DNA from: Peristeroidobacter agariperforans
Lineage (GTDB): Bacteria; Pseudomonadota; Gammaproteobacteria; Steroidobacterales; Steroidobacteraceae
Assembly (NCBI RefSeq): GCF_004138335.1
Contig: NZ_RYFW01000008.1
Coordinates: 85,209-149,208, forward strand
Length of the DNA stretch: 64,000 bases
Direction: 5' to 3'
Under the pieces are notes generated by a model that saw only the letters and a list, made by a program, of their open reading frames with translations, was not told where the DNA came from and made no database searches. Position 1 is the stretch's first letter, and each line of letters begins with the position of its first letter. The position numbers were made by a program, and so were the translations under genes. Positions 1-8,369 of this stretch are shown here, one piece after another.

Positions 1-103
1 TTTCTCAGTTGCAAATATTTTTCTTTTTTTGAAATTTCATGTTGCCAATTCTGCTAATACCGCGCGATAGTAGCAACCGCACGATTCATGGGGAGCGGGC
101 CAG
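1..103. promoter_or_regulatory. AT-rich upstream region of the peptide-catabolism operon
   Basis: The first ~60 bases are much richer in A/T than the rest of region A and precede the first gene of a seven-gene operon. They contain a perfect 10-bp palindrome, TGAAATTTCA, at 30-39, after a T-rich run. Similar GAAA/TTTC inverted repeats stand in front of other genes of the island (9587-9604, 12019-12035, 16628-16646), so this is a candidate operator for an XRE-cupin regulator. No promoter could be assigned with certainty. Confidence 0.35.
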
Positions 104-1807
104 ATGACTGAGCCGACGAGGGCTGGGACCACAGCGGCGATCGCGCTTGCGCTCGCATCCATGCTGACCTCACAGGCGGCAAACGGCGACCAAGCGCAGC
201 GTACGATTGCGGAAATTGCTGCTGCCCTGCGCGCCAGCCGTCACTCCGAGCCCGGAGCTCTCCCGGACAACACCGCGGCGGCACTCCGCTCGCGTCATGA
301 AACCGAAGACCGGCTCCACGAGCAGTTGCTCACACTCAAAGAAGCGCAGCTGCAGCCAGCAGCCGCAATCGCTTTCGAGGCCCTGCGAGCAACCGTCGAA
401 GCCGAGCGCGAGGTACGCGTGTGCCGACGCGAGCTGTGGAACGTCGATCACATCAGTGGGTGGCATATTCAGCTCGGTGCGTGGGCCGAGCGTCAGCCAG
501 TCGATTCGCCAGCCGCGCGCTCGCGGGCGCTCGCTCGATGGCAACAAGTCCAAGGCTTCATCCATCGCGAAACGGCACTGCTGCGAGCTGGACTCGATCT
601 CGGATACTCGGCGCCCCAAGCCGTGGTACGACGCGTCGTACGGCAACTCGATGATCAGCTGGAATCCGCGGCGGCTTCATCGCTCGCCTCGCCCGCGAAG
701 CGCACCGACGACGCCAATTTCGCTCGCGACCAGCAGCTGATCTTGCAGAAGGACGTGCTGCCCGAACTGCGGCGCTATCGCGATTTCTTGCGCGACGAGT
801 ATGTGCGCAAGGCTCGTAGTTCGATCGGCGTCTCATCGTTGCCGCACGGCCGGGACTGCTATCGCGCCCTGCTCAGAAGAGAAACGAGCCTGGGCAGCTC
901 GCCCGAAGAGATCTTCGAGCGCGGCCAGAAGATGATCGAGGAGAACCGAGCCGCGATCGTCGAGCTCGGCGCCTTGCAGTTCGGTACTCGAGATGTCACG
1001 CAGATCATGGCGCGGCTCCAGGCGGATCCAGCCAATCGGTTCGACTCACCCGAAGCGGTGCTGCAGTTCACGCGCGAAGTGACGGAACGCGCTCGCGAGG
1101 CATCGAAAGGCTTATTCATCGCACTTCCTCGAGCGCCACTGGAAGTGGTCGCCTTCCCAACGTATCAGCGCGACAGCGGCATGAACCCGTATTACTCGCC
1201 CTCGCGCGACGCTGAGCCCGCTCGCTATCTGGTCAATCTGCAAACCTGGCGCGACAACGCCCGGAGCCAGGTCGAAGTCACGAGTGTGCATGAGGCGTGG
1301 CCCGGCCATCACGTACAGATCTCGCTCGCTCAGTCGCTGCCGTATGGCAATGAGTTGCTCGCCGTCGCGCGCTTTCCTGCGTACATCGAAGGCTGGGCCC
1401 GTTATGCAGAGCGGCTCGCTGATGAATTCGGGATGTACACCACTGCGCACGCGCGCATTCTCTGGCGAGCGAAGCCGGGCTTCGGCATGGTCGTCGACCC
1501 AGGATTGCATGCTTTCGACTGGCCGCGCGAGCGCGCCCTCGAATTTCTCATGTCGAGCGGACTGTTCCCGAGCGAGCAGAGCGTGAACGACATGATCGAT
1601 CGCATCGCCGTCATGCCGGCGCAGCTCACTGCATACGACACGGGCGGTTCTGAAATCCTGAGTCTGCGCGAGCTGGCACGCGAGCGGCTAGGCAAGAAGT
1701 TCGATTTGCGCCAGTTCCATGCCCAGCTTTTGGGAATGGGATACGCACCGCTCGGTACGGTACGCAAGCTCACCCTGCAATGGATCGAGCGCTCGGAGCA
1801 GCCATGA
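104..1807 (+). CDS. DUF885 family putative exported metallopeptidase
   Basis: This 567-residue protein has a hydrophobic N-terminus (AAIALALASMLTSQAANG) that looks like a signal peptide, so it is probably periplasmic. The DUF885 signature HEAWPGHH lies in the C-terminal half and resembles a zinc-peptidase helix; the family is widely suspected, though rarely proven, to be metallopeptidases. Length and motif are as expected for DUF885. It is the first gene of a + strand operon, and its stop overlaps the start of the next gene (ATGA at 1804-1807). With a POT symporter and an M81 peptidase downstream, a role in trimming peptides before uptake is a reasonable inference. The exact substrate cannot be read from the sequence. 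Confidence 0.88.
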   Translation: MTEPTRAGTTAAIALALASMLTSQAANGDQAQRTIAEIAAALRASRHSEPGALPDNTAAALRSRHETEDRLHEQLLTLKEAQLQPAAAIAFEALRATVEAEREVRVCRRELWNVDHISGWHIQLGAWAERQPVDSPAARSRALARWQQVQGFIHRETALLRAGLDLGYSAPQAVVRRVVRQLDDQLESAAASSLASPAKRTDDANFARDQQLILQKDVLPELRRYRDFLRDEYVRKARSSIGVSSLPHGRDCYRALLRRETSLGSSPEEIFERGQKMIEENRAAIVELGALQFGTRDVTQIMARLQADPANRFDSPEAVLQFTREVTERAREASKGLFIALPRAPLEVVAFPTYQRDSGMNPYYSPSRDAEPARYLVNLQTWRDNARSQVEVTSVHEAWPGHHVQISLAQSLPYGNELLAVARFPAYIEGWARYAERLADEFGMYTTAHARILWRAKPGFGMVVDPGLHAFDWPRERALEFLMSSGLFPSEQSVNDMIDRIAVMPAQLTAYDTGGSEILSLRELARERLGKKFDLRQFHAQLLGMGYAPLGTVRKLTLQWIERSEQP

Positions 1808-3138
1808 CGCAGTTCGCCTCGCAAAGCGAGCCTGTTCCAGCAGACGCCCAGCCAAGCCTTGACGCGAGGACTCACCTCGGCTCGGCACAGTGGTTCGGAC
1901 AACCGCGCGGGCTGACGATCCTGTTCCTCACAGAAATGTGGGAGAAGTTCTCCTACTTCGGCATGCGCGCGATGCTGGTCTACTACATGACCCAGCAGCT
2001 CATGTTCTCTCAGCCCCGCGCGTCGCTGATCTACGGCCTGTACACGGGCGCAGTGATGTTGACGCCGTTGGCAGGGGCGGCGCTGTCCGATCGCTGGCTG
2101 GGTCGCCGCCGCGCAGTCGTCCTGGGATGTCTGATCATGACCCTGGGCCACTTCATGATGGCATTCGAGCCGCTCTTCTTCGTGGCGCTCGCCATCATTG
2201 CCGCCGGCAGCGGATTGTTTCTACCGAACCTGCCGAGTCAGATCGATGGGCTCTACGCTGCTACCGATCCGCGACGCAATTCGGCATTCAGTGTCTACTA
2301 CGTGGGAATCAACACCGGCGGATTACTTGCGCCACTGGTCTGTGGAACCATTGGCGAGCTGTTCGGCTGGCACTGGGGATTCGCAACGGCAGGCTTGGGA
2401 ATGGTCGTCGGCCTGCTCATATATATCGGCGGCGCCGGTTACCTCCCGCCAGAAGATCCGCGTTCAGCAACGCGACTCGCGCGGGCGCAATGGACCAGCG
2501 AGGAAGACCGCAAACGCGCGTACGCCCTGCTCCTCGCACTCGCGCTCATCGTGATGGTATTCCGAGCCAGCTACGAACAGATCGGCAACACCATCGCCAC
2601 GTGGATCGACGCCGGCGTGGATCGCGGCGTCGGCGACTTCACCATTCCGATGACCTGGTTTCAATCGCTGAATCCTTTGCTGGTGTTTACGTTGACACCG
2701 CTGCTCGTGGCTCGATGGACCGCGCAGGCAAAACGCGGCAAGGAAGCGCCTGCGCTGGCCAAGATGGCGAGCGGAGCCGTTCTGGTTGCGAGCGCATGGT
2801 TCCTGCTGTCGTGGGTCGCCCTGACGCTCGATGGCGCACCTCGAGTGAGCTGGCTGTGGGTGGCGCTATTCTTTGCGCTGATGACGGCCGGCGAGCTGTA
2901 TGTGTTTCCTATCGGACTTGCGCTGTTCGCTCGCATTACGCCCGCGGCATTCACCGCGACGGCCATCGCGGTGTGGTATCTCGCCGGCTTTGCCGGCAAC
3001 CTGCTCGGCGGCGGCGCTGGCACGCTGTGGGTACACCTTTCACATGCGCAGTTCTTTGCGCTCATGGGCGTGATTGCCGCTTTCGCCGCTGCACTCTTCG
3101 TGGGTTGCAAACGATTCATGCGCCTGCCTGCGCGTTGA
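1804..3138 (+). CDS. POT/PTR family proton-coupled oligopeptide symporter
   Basis: A polytopic inner-membrane protein of about 444 residues. It begins with the POT signature (FLTEMWEKFSYFGMRAMLVYYM), whose ExxEK-like acidic/aromatic element belongs to the proton-coupled peptide transporter family, and continues with the second POT motif around NSAFSVYYVGINTGG. The family imports di- and tripeptides by proton symport. The start at 1804 overlaps the previous stop (ATGA), so translation is probably coupled; an in-frame upstream ATG at 1780 is less likely. It is on the short side for POT proteins (often 460-500 residues) but reads as complete. It should supply the cytoplasmic peptidases and amino-acid enzymes encoded downstream. 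Confidence 0.9.
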   Translation: MTQFASQSEPVPADAQPSLDARTHLGSAQWFGQPRGLTILFLTEMWEKFSYFGMRAMLVYYMTQQLMFSQPRASLIYGLYTGAVMLTPLAGAALSDRWLGRRRAVVLGCLIMTLGHFMMAFEPLFFVALAIIAAGSGLFLPNLPSQIDGLYAATDPRRNSAFSVYYVGINTGGLLAPLVCGTIGELFGWHWGFATAGLGMVVGLLIYIGGAGYLPPEDPRSATRLARAQWTSEEDRKRAYALLLALALIVMVFRASYEQIGNTIATWIDAGVDRGVGDFTIPMTWFQSLNPLLVFTLTPLLVARWTAQAKRGKEAPALAKMASGAVLVASAWFLLSWVALTLDGAPRVSWLWVALFFALMTAGELYVFPIGLALFARITPAAFTATAIAVWYLAGFAGNLLGGGAGTLWVHLSHAQFFALMGVIAAFAAALFVGCKRFMRLPAR

Positions 3139-3147
3139 GGTCCATTC

Positions 3148-4653
3148 GTGCGCATCCTGACCGCCGCCATTGTCACCGAGACCAACACCTTCTCGCCGCA
3201 GCCCACGGACTGGGAGCAGTTCCAGGCATGCGGGCTGTGCTGGCGAGAAGGCGACTACATCGAAGAGACCGCGTTCACTGCCCCTGTCCTGCTGATCAAG
3301 CGGCTGGGCGAACGTGATGGACACGAGGTGGTGCTCGGACCTTCGGCCTACGCCGATCCGGCCGGGCCGACCCGACGCGGAGTTTATGAAAGCCTGCGGG
3401 AGGAGATTTTGCGACGGATCGAAACCGATGGACCGTTCGATGCCGTTCTGCTCACGTTACACGGCGCCATGGTCGCAGAGGGTTATGAGGACTGCGAAGG
3501 CGACCTGCTGCACAAGGTACGTGAGCGCGTCGGTGCGACCGCGTTCGTAGGCGCCATGCTCGATCCGCATTGCCATCTGACCGCGGCCATGGTCAGCGCT
3601 GCGGACGCCATCACGATCATGAAGGAATATCCACATACGGACGGCGAACAGCGCTTGCGAGAGTTGTATCGCATTTGCCTGCGCGTGCTGGCCGGCGAGA
3701 TCCGGCCCGCCGCCGCACTGATCGATTGCGGGTTGGTGGGAGTGTGGCCAACCTCGCACGAGCCCATTCGATCGCTGGTCGACCGGATCAGTCTCCGCGA
3801 GACGCACGAGCCGATCGTTTCCATCGGCTTCGCCCATGGTTTTCCGTGGGGCGACGTTCCAGAAGCCGGAGCCCGCGTTCTGGTACTCACAAACGAAGCG
3901 CTCGACGTGGCGGAGTCCACGGCAGTTGCGATCGCCGATGAAATCTGGTCGCTACGCGATTTCGCGCGGATCGAGACGGTCAGCGTCTCTGAAGCGCTGA
4001 GCGAAGTTGCCGTCAGTCGCCAAGGCCCGGTTGTTCTAGCCGACATCGCCGACAATCCGGGCGGCGGCGCGCCGGGCGACTCTACTTTCATCCTGCGCGA
4101 AGCTTTGAACCGCGGGCTGAGAGACATCGCCATCTCACTCGTCCACGATCCACAAAGCGTAGATCAGTGTTTCGACGCTGGGCTCGGTGCTCCTGCGAAT
4201 CTGCGGATCGGCGGCAAACACGGCCGCGTCTCTGGTGAACCGCTCGAGGTGCGCGCAACGATTCGCGGGCTGAGCGAACGACATTCTCAGCAATCCCCAG
4301 CGGAGGGCCCAAGGATTCCGCTGGGCCGCTCTGCATGGGTCGAGATCGATGGCGTGCACGTTATTCTCACGCACTCGCGGTACCAGGCGGTCAGCCCCGA
4401 CGTCTTTAGCGGACTCGGACTCGATCCCGCGGCGCTACGTGCTGTGATCGTCAAATCCACAAATCACTTCCGCGCACGATTCTCAGCCATCGCAGATCGC
4501 ATCCTGAGTGTGGATACACCGGGCGCGCTGTCGCTCGACTTCGCCAATCTCCCCTACCAGCGTCGAGCGCGGAACGTTTGGCCCCGGTGCGACAGCCGGC
4601 CCGAGCAGACGGTCGTACTGCGCCAGCTCCAGCCGCGTCGTTTCATCCTGTGA
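3148..4653 (+). CDS. M81 family metallopeptidase (microcystinase MlrC-like)
   Basis: A GTG start at 3148 lies 9 bases after the POT stop. The 501-residue protein opens with MRILTAAIVTETNTFSPQPT, the typical beginning of the M81/MlrC family. Probable metal ligands are visible: Asp139 and His141 in LDPHCH, and His163 in EYPHTD, matching the Asp-x-His and distal His zinc site described for MlrC. The DUF1485-like C-terminal half follows. MlrC of sphingomonads cleaves linearised microcystin and the tetrapeptide containing Adda and D-Glu; most other members have unknown substrates. Here the neighbours handle D-amino acids and peptides, so cleavage of unusual peptide bonds is plausible. Microcystin itself is not implied, because no mlrA is seen. 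Confidence 0.9.
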   Translation: MRILTAAIVTETNTFSPQPTDWEQFQACGLCWREGDYIEETAFTAPVLLIKRLGERDGHEVVLGPSAYADPAGPTRRGVYESLREEILRRIETDGPFDAVLLTLHGAMVAEGYEDCEGDLLHKVRERVGATAFVGAMLDPHCHLTAAMVSAADAITIMKEYPHTDGEQRLRELYRICLRVLAGEIRPAAALIDCGLVGVWPTSHEPIRSLVDRISLRETHEPIVSIGFAHGFPWGDVPEAGARVLVLTNEALDVAESTAVAIADEIWSLRDFARIETVSVSEALSEVAVSRQGPVVLADIADNPGGGAPGDSTFILREALNRGLRDIAISLVHDPQSVDQCFDAGLGAPANLRIGGKHGRVSGEPLEVRATIRGLSERHSQQSPAEGPRIPLGRSAWVEIDGVHVILTHSRYQAVSPDVFSGLGLDPAALRAVIVKSTNHFRARFSAIADRILSVDTPGALSLDFANLPYQRRARNVWPRCDSRPEQTVVLRQLQPRRFIL

Positions 4654-4667
4654 CATTGGAACATCTC

Positions 4668-5627
4668 ATGCAGTTGCGTGTCATCGACTCGATTCTCATT
4701 CGCCTGCACCTGGGTTATCCCGCCTGCATAGCACTAGTGCGCGAGGCGATGCAGAGTCTTTCCCGCGGCAAGCCCATCCATGCGCCCAGGCAGATCCTGC
4801 CGTTGCGCACCGGCCAGGCGTTCGGCGTCATGCCCGGAGCGATGGGCCTCGGAGAGGTATTCGGCGCCAAGTTGGTGAGCGTGTTTCCTCCTGGCGCTGG
4901 CGCGCACTCGTCCCATCAAGGCGTAGTTGTGCTGTTCGATCCGGACTCCGGCGCGCCCGTGGCGATCCTGGACGCCGGCGAGATCACTCGAATACGGACC
5001 GCCGCTGCGAGCGCCGTCGCTACTGCTGCGCTGGCGCGCGCCGAAGCCTCGCAACTCGCAATCCTCGGTTATGGTGAGCAGGCGCGAGCGCACATCGCTG
5101 CAATCAAAGAAGTGCGCCCGCTTTCGCGCATCCTCGTATGGGGTCGAGATCGCGAACGACGTGAACGCTTCGTCGCCGAGGTCGCCGAGTCGAGCGGCAT
5201 CGCGTGCATCGCCGTAGACAGTGCGCAGGCTGCCGCCAGCGAGGCCGACATCATCTGCACGACCACTTCGGCGAGTGAGCCCATTCTCGAGGGTGCATGG
5301 GTACGTCCTGGCACACACGTCAATATCGTTGGTTCCAGTCATGCAGGTCCGGCGGAAATCGATGTGGCTCTGGTGGTCGCGTCGCGCTTCGTCGCGGATC
5401 ATCGTGCATCGGTGTTACGACAGGGGGCTGAGTTCCTGCGAGCCAAGGCGGCTGGCCGTGTCGACGACGATCATGTCGTCGCCGAAATCGGCCAGGTGCT
5501 GCTGGATGAGGTGCCGGGTCGCAGTAACGATGAGCAGATCACCGTGTACAAGTCGCTGGGCCACATCGTCCAGGACCTGTGCAGCGCCTGGCACGTGTAT
5601 CAGGCAGTGATGAGGCATGACCGATGA
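4668..5627 (+). CDS. Ornithine cyclodeaminase / mu-crystallin family protein
   Basis: About 319 residues from the ATG at 4668, 14 bases after the M81 stop; an in-frame ATG at 4578 would overlap that gene and add non-family residues. The family pattern is clear: an N-terminal substrate domain, GxKxVSVFP-like strand (FGAKLVSVFP), the DAGEITRIRTAAASAVAT stretch, a Rossmann segment (LAILGYGEQARAHIAAI), and NIVGSS near the C-terminus. Members include ornithine cyclodeaminase, alanine dehydrogenase and ketimine or D-amino-acid-derived imine reductases, all NAD(P)-linked. Substrate is open. In this operon it could reduce or form a cyclic imine from a released amino acid. It overlaps the next gene by ATGA. 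Confidence 0.9.
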   Translation: MQLRVIDSILIRLHLGYPACIALVREAMQSLSRGKPIHAPRQILPLRTGQAFGVMPGAMGLGEVFGAKLVSVFPPGAGAHSSHQGVVVLFDPDSGAPVAILDAGEITRIRTAAASAVATAALARAEASQLAILGYGEQARAHIAAIKEVRPLSRILVWGRDRERRERFVAEVAESSGIACIAVDSAQAAASEADIICTTTSASEPILEGAWVRPGTHVNIVGSSHAGPAEIDVALVVASRFVADHRASVLRQGAEFLRAKAAGRVDDDHVVAEIGQVLLDEVPGRSNDEQITVYKSLGHIVQDLCSAWHVYQAVMRHDR

Positions 5628-6595
5628 GCACCACGCAACGACTCCACGAAATCGTCCTGCAAGCGCGGCACGCCGATTTCATCTCCGCATCCGAGCGCCT
5701 GGCGCCGTATGTGATGCCCTCCCCGCTCATAGCGTTCCCTGGCAGACCAGGGCGGACATTACGCTTGAAGGCGGAGAATCTGCAGCCGCTCGGCTCATTC
5801 AAGATCCGTGCGGCGTTCAACGTTCTGCTGCAAGCCGCGAGTCGGCGCAGCCTGTCACGCATTGCAACTGCAAGTGCAGGCAACTTCGCGCAGGGACTCA
5901 TGCTCGCCGCACGGCAGCTGGGCGCGCAACTGAGTGTGCACATTCCAGACACGGCCGCCGAAAACAAGCGCGCCGCGCTTCGAAACATGGGCGCGAATCT
6001 GTTTGTTCATTCCTTCACTGACTGGTGGCGGATCCTCATGACACGCGAAACGGGCGCGGCGGAAGAGCTATTCATACATCCGGTATGCGAACCCGATGTG
6101 ATCATCGGCAACGGCTCGATCGGTGTGGAACTGCTCGAGCAATGGCCTGAAGTGGACACCGTCGTCGTCCCCATCGGCGGCGGTGGCCTGGCCGCGGGAA
6201 TCGCCCTGGCGCTCCGCTCGGCAGGACGGCGCATTCGCATCGTCGGCTGCGAGATCGAAACGGCCGCACCGCTCAGCGCAGCACGCGCCGCGGGCCGCCC
6301 GGTGCCGGTGAATCGCGCTCCCAGCTTCGTCGACGGTATAGGCTCGAACTGCGTTCTCGATGAAATGTGGCCGCTGTTGCGCGATCTCATCGACGATGTC
6401 GTTGTCGTGAGCGTGGAACAAGCGCGTGCAGCCGTGCGCACACTGGCACAGACCAATCACCTGGTCGTCGAAGGGGCCGCCGCAGTCGCGTTCGCAGCTG
6501 CCAGCTCGCCCGACTTCGAGGCGCGCAACGTTGCAGCCATTCTTTCCGGCGGCAACATCGATCACCGTGTGCTGTGTGAGATTCTGTCTTCATGA
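5624..6595 (+). CDS. PLP-dependent threonine/serine dehydratase family protein
   Basis: The 323-residue product is a fold-type II PLP enzyme. The lysine that binds PLP is in LGSFKIRAA, the phosphate-binding glycine loop is PIGGGGLAAG, and the C-terminal SGGNID matches the family. It lacks a C-terminal ACT domain, so it is like catabolic threonine dehydratase, serine racemase or hydroxyaspartate dehydratase rather than allosteric IlvA. The reaction expected is beta-elimination of Ser/Thr-type amino acids to a 2-keto acid and ammonia. Start and stop both overlap neighbours by ATGA, so it is translationally coupled within the operon. Stereospecificity cannot be read from the sequence. Confidence 0.9.
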   Translation: MSTTQRLHEIVLQARHADFISASERLAPYVMPSPLIAFPGRPGRTLRLKAENLQPLGSFKIRAAFNVLLQAASRRSLSRIATASAGNFAQGLMLAARQLGAQLSVHIPDTAAENKRAALRNMGANLFVHSFTDWWRILMTRETGAAEELFIHPVCEPDVIIGNGSIGVELLEQWPEVDTVVVPIGGGGLAAGIALALRSAGRRIRIVGCEIETAAPLSAARAAGRPVPVNRAPSFVDGIGSNCVLDEMWPLLRDLIDDVVVVSVEQARAAVRTLAQTNHLVVEGAAAVAFAAASSPDFEARNVAAILSGGNIDHRVLCEILSS

Positions 6596-7818
6596 GTAGC
6601 GCCGCCATGCATTGCGCCTCGCCTCCGGATTTCCAGACTCGCTTCCCGCTCGGAGCGAGCATCAGCGTTGCCGAGCTCGAGCGCGATCCCTACCCCTTCT
6701 TCGCTCGAGTCCGCGAGCGCGAACCGCTGACCTGGGTAGAAGCACTGAAGATGTGGTACGTCACGGGATACGATGACGTCCGACGTGTGCTGATGGACGG
6801 CGTGAACTTCACGGCGACCGCCGAACGTTCACCTATTCGCGACACCTTTGGCGAACAGATGCTGAGCAGTGAGGGGGAGGCGCACAGGCGATATCGCCGG
6901 GTATTCCTGCAGGGATTCAGCGCAGTCAGCGTAACTCGTCTGGAATCTCATATCAGAGCGGCCGCGGCAGGATTGGCCGATGAGTGCAGCGGCGCGTCTA
7001 CAATCGAGCTGCGGACGCGTTTCGCGAGCCGCCTGCCGATCCACACCATCCTGTTGGCGTTCGGGATGGAACTGGCGGCCGAGCAGGATCTGCGCCGCTG
7101 GTATGACGACTTCGAACGTGCTCTGGCGAACTTCGAAGGCGATCTGCACACGCGCGAACGCGCTCAAAGTAGCACAAAGCAGTTTCATGAGTACCTGCAC
7201 GCAGGATTACAGGCCGCGCGCCGGAACCCCGACGACTCGCTCCTGTCGAGCCTCGTGCAGGCGCCGGCGGATCGGCGCCTGAGCGACGAGGAACTCGTCC
7301 GCAACCTCTCCATTGTTTTCTTCGGCGGCATATCCACCGTGGAGGCGCTGATCCTGAACAGTCTATGGGCGCTGTCCGCGCATCCGGAACTGATCGAACG
7401 CGTGCGCAGTGATGAGGCCCTGCTGGCGAATGCGATCGAGGAAACGATGCGCTGGCTGGGCCCCGTGCAGTCGGCGACTCGATACGTGGTGCAGGACGTG
7501 GAGTTGCGAGGAGTGACGCTGCGCGCAGGCGAAACGGTGAATTGCATGCTCGGCGCGGCCAACCACGATCCTCTCATGTTCCCTCATCCGGAACGCTTCG
7601 ACATCACACGCCCGAACCTGACCGCGCACATGGGCTTCGCGACCGGGCATCACATGTGTCTTGGCTTCCGGCTGGCTAAAGCGCAGGTGAGAATTGCGCT
7701 GCAAATCCTGCTATCGCGCTTTGCTCCGTTCGAAGTCATCGATCGAGAAGCGAATCCGCCCACCGGCTACGAGTTCAGGCAACCCCGCGCCATGTGGATT
7801 CGGGGAGCTGTGCGATGA
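6592..7818 (+). CDS. Cytochrome P450
   Basis: A 408-residue soluble bacterial P450. The heme-ligand loop FATGHHMCLGF places the proximal cysteine at about residue 356. The K-helix ExxR is in EETMRWL (about 283-286), and the I-helix is FFGGISTVEA (about 243-252). The usual acidic residue before the I-helix threonine is replaced by serine (GGISTV instead of GGxE/DTT), which can alter oxygen activation, while Thr249 is kept. There is no fused reductase and no ferredoxin gene nearby. It is the sixth gene of the operon, starting inside the dehydratase stop. An oxidative tailoring or detoxifying step on an amino-acid or peptide substrate is only an inference. Confidence 0.92.
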   Translation: MSSAAMHCASPPDFQTRFPLGASISVAELERDPYPFFARVREREPLTWVEALKMWYVTGYDDVRRVLMDGVNFTATAERSPIRDTFGEQMLSSEGEAHRRYRRVFLQGFSAVSVTRLESHIRAAAAGLADECSGASTIELRTRFASRLPIHTILLAFGMELAAEQDLRRWYDDFERALANFEGDLHTRERAQSSTKQFHEYLHAGLQAARRNPDDSLLSSLVQAPADRRLSDEELVRNLSIVFFGGISTVEALILNSLWALSAHPELIERVRSDEALLANAIEETMRWLGPVQSATRYVVQDVELRGVTLRAGETVNCMLGAANHDPLMFPHPERFDITRPNLTAHMGFATGHHMCLGFRLAKAQVRIALQILLSRFAPFEVIDREANPPTGYEFRQPRAMWIRGAVR

Positions 7819-8369
7819 GCGCTCGCGACAATGGCATGTCCTCGCGCGCATCCACACTAGCGGGCTATGCCGTTGCATTCTGGTCGCTGCTTTATCTCTT
7901 GCCTCATCTGGTGTGGGCGCTCGGCGTGAGGGCGGGATTCGTAGCTCTGCATCCATCTATCGCGACGCTTCCACAATGGCGGACCATCAATTGGATTGCG
8001 TCCGCTATCCTTGGGATCGCCGCCCTGCTCGGCCTCGCATTACGACGGCGCTCTCCCAACGCAGCGGTACATCGCGCGAAGCTCACCGTCGCATGGTTTG
8101 GCTCGTGCATAGCGACGGCGCACGGCCTGGTGGGCATCGGCATGCGAATCGCAACGATCTCCGGCTGGCCGCAGCCTGCTGTGCCCGCCTGGCTCTACTG
8201 GGATCTGCTGGTTTTCGAGCCCTGGTTCCTGATCGAAGGCGTGTTGCTCGCACTCGCCGGCGGCTTGTTGCTGCCGGACAGATCACAACGTAGACGATGG
8301 GCCTTGCTGTGCGTGGCGGGCACAGCTATCGCAATCATCTTTGCGCTGATGCGAGTGAAGATCTGGTGA
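7815..8369 (+). CDS. Small polytopic membrane protein, DUF3995-like
   Basis: About 184 residues beginning at the ATG that overlaps the P450 stop (ATGA at 7815-7818). Four hydrophobic segments are visible (roughly residues 12-35, 58-78, 92-115 and 130-155) plus a final one near the C-terminus. The first segment, LLPHLVWALG, recalls DUF3995 membrane proteins (HLYWALG). Function is unknown. It is the last gene of the operon and its 3' end overlaps the convergent DauA-like gene by 35 bases. Confidence 0.7.
   Translation: MSARDNGMSSRASTLAGYAVAFWSLLYLLPHLVWALGVRAGFVALHPSIATLPQWRTINWIASAILGIAALLGLALRRRSPNAAVHRAKLTVAWFGSCIATAHGLVGIGMRIATISGWPQPAVPAWLYWDLLVFEPWFLIEGVLLALAGGLLLPDRSQRRRWALLCVAGTAIAIIFALMRVKIW

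Noticed and set aside
3148..4653. A microcystin degradation (mlr) cluster, because of the MlrC-like peptidase.
   Set aside because: No mlrA, mlrB or mlrD homologue was recognised. M81 peptidases are common and the surrounding genes point to a broader D-amino-acid or peptide role.
104..8369. A biosynthetic cluster, because of the P450, OCD and PLP enzymes.
   Set aside because: No NRPS, PKS, ligase or RiPP precursor was seen. Peptidases, a peptide importer and D-amino-acid oxidation argue for catabolism, although synthesis is not fully excluded.
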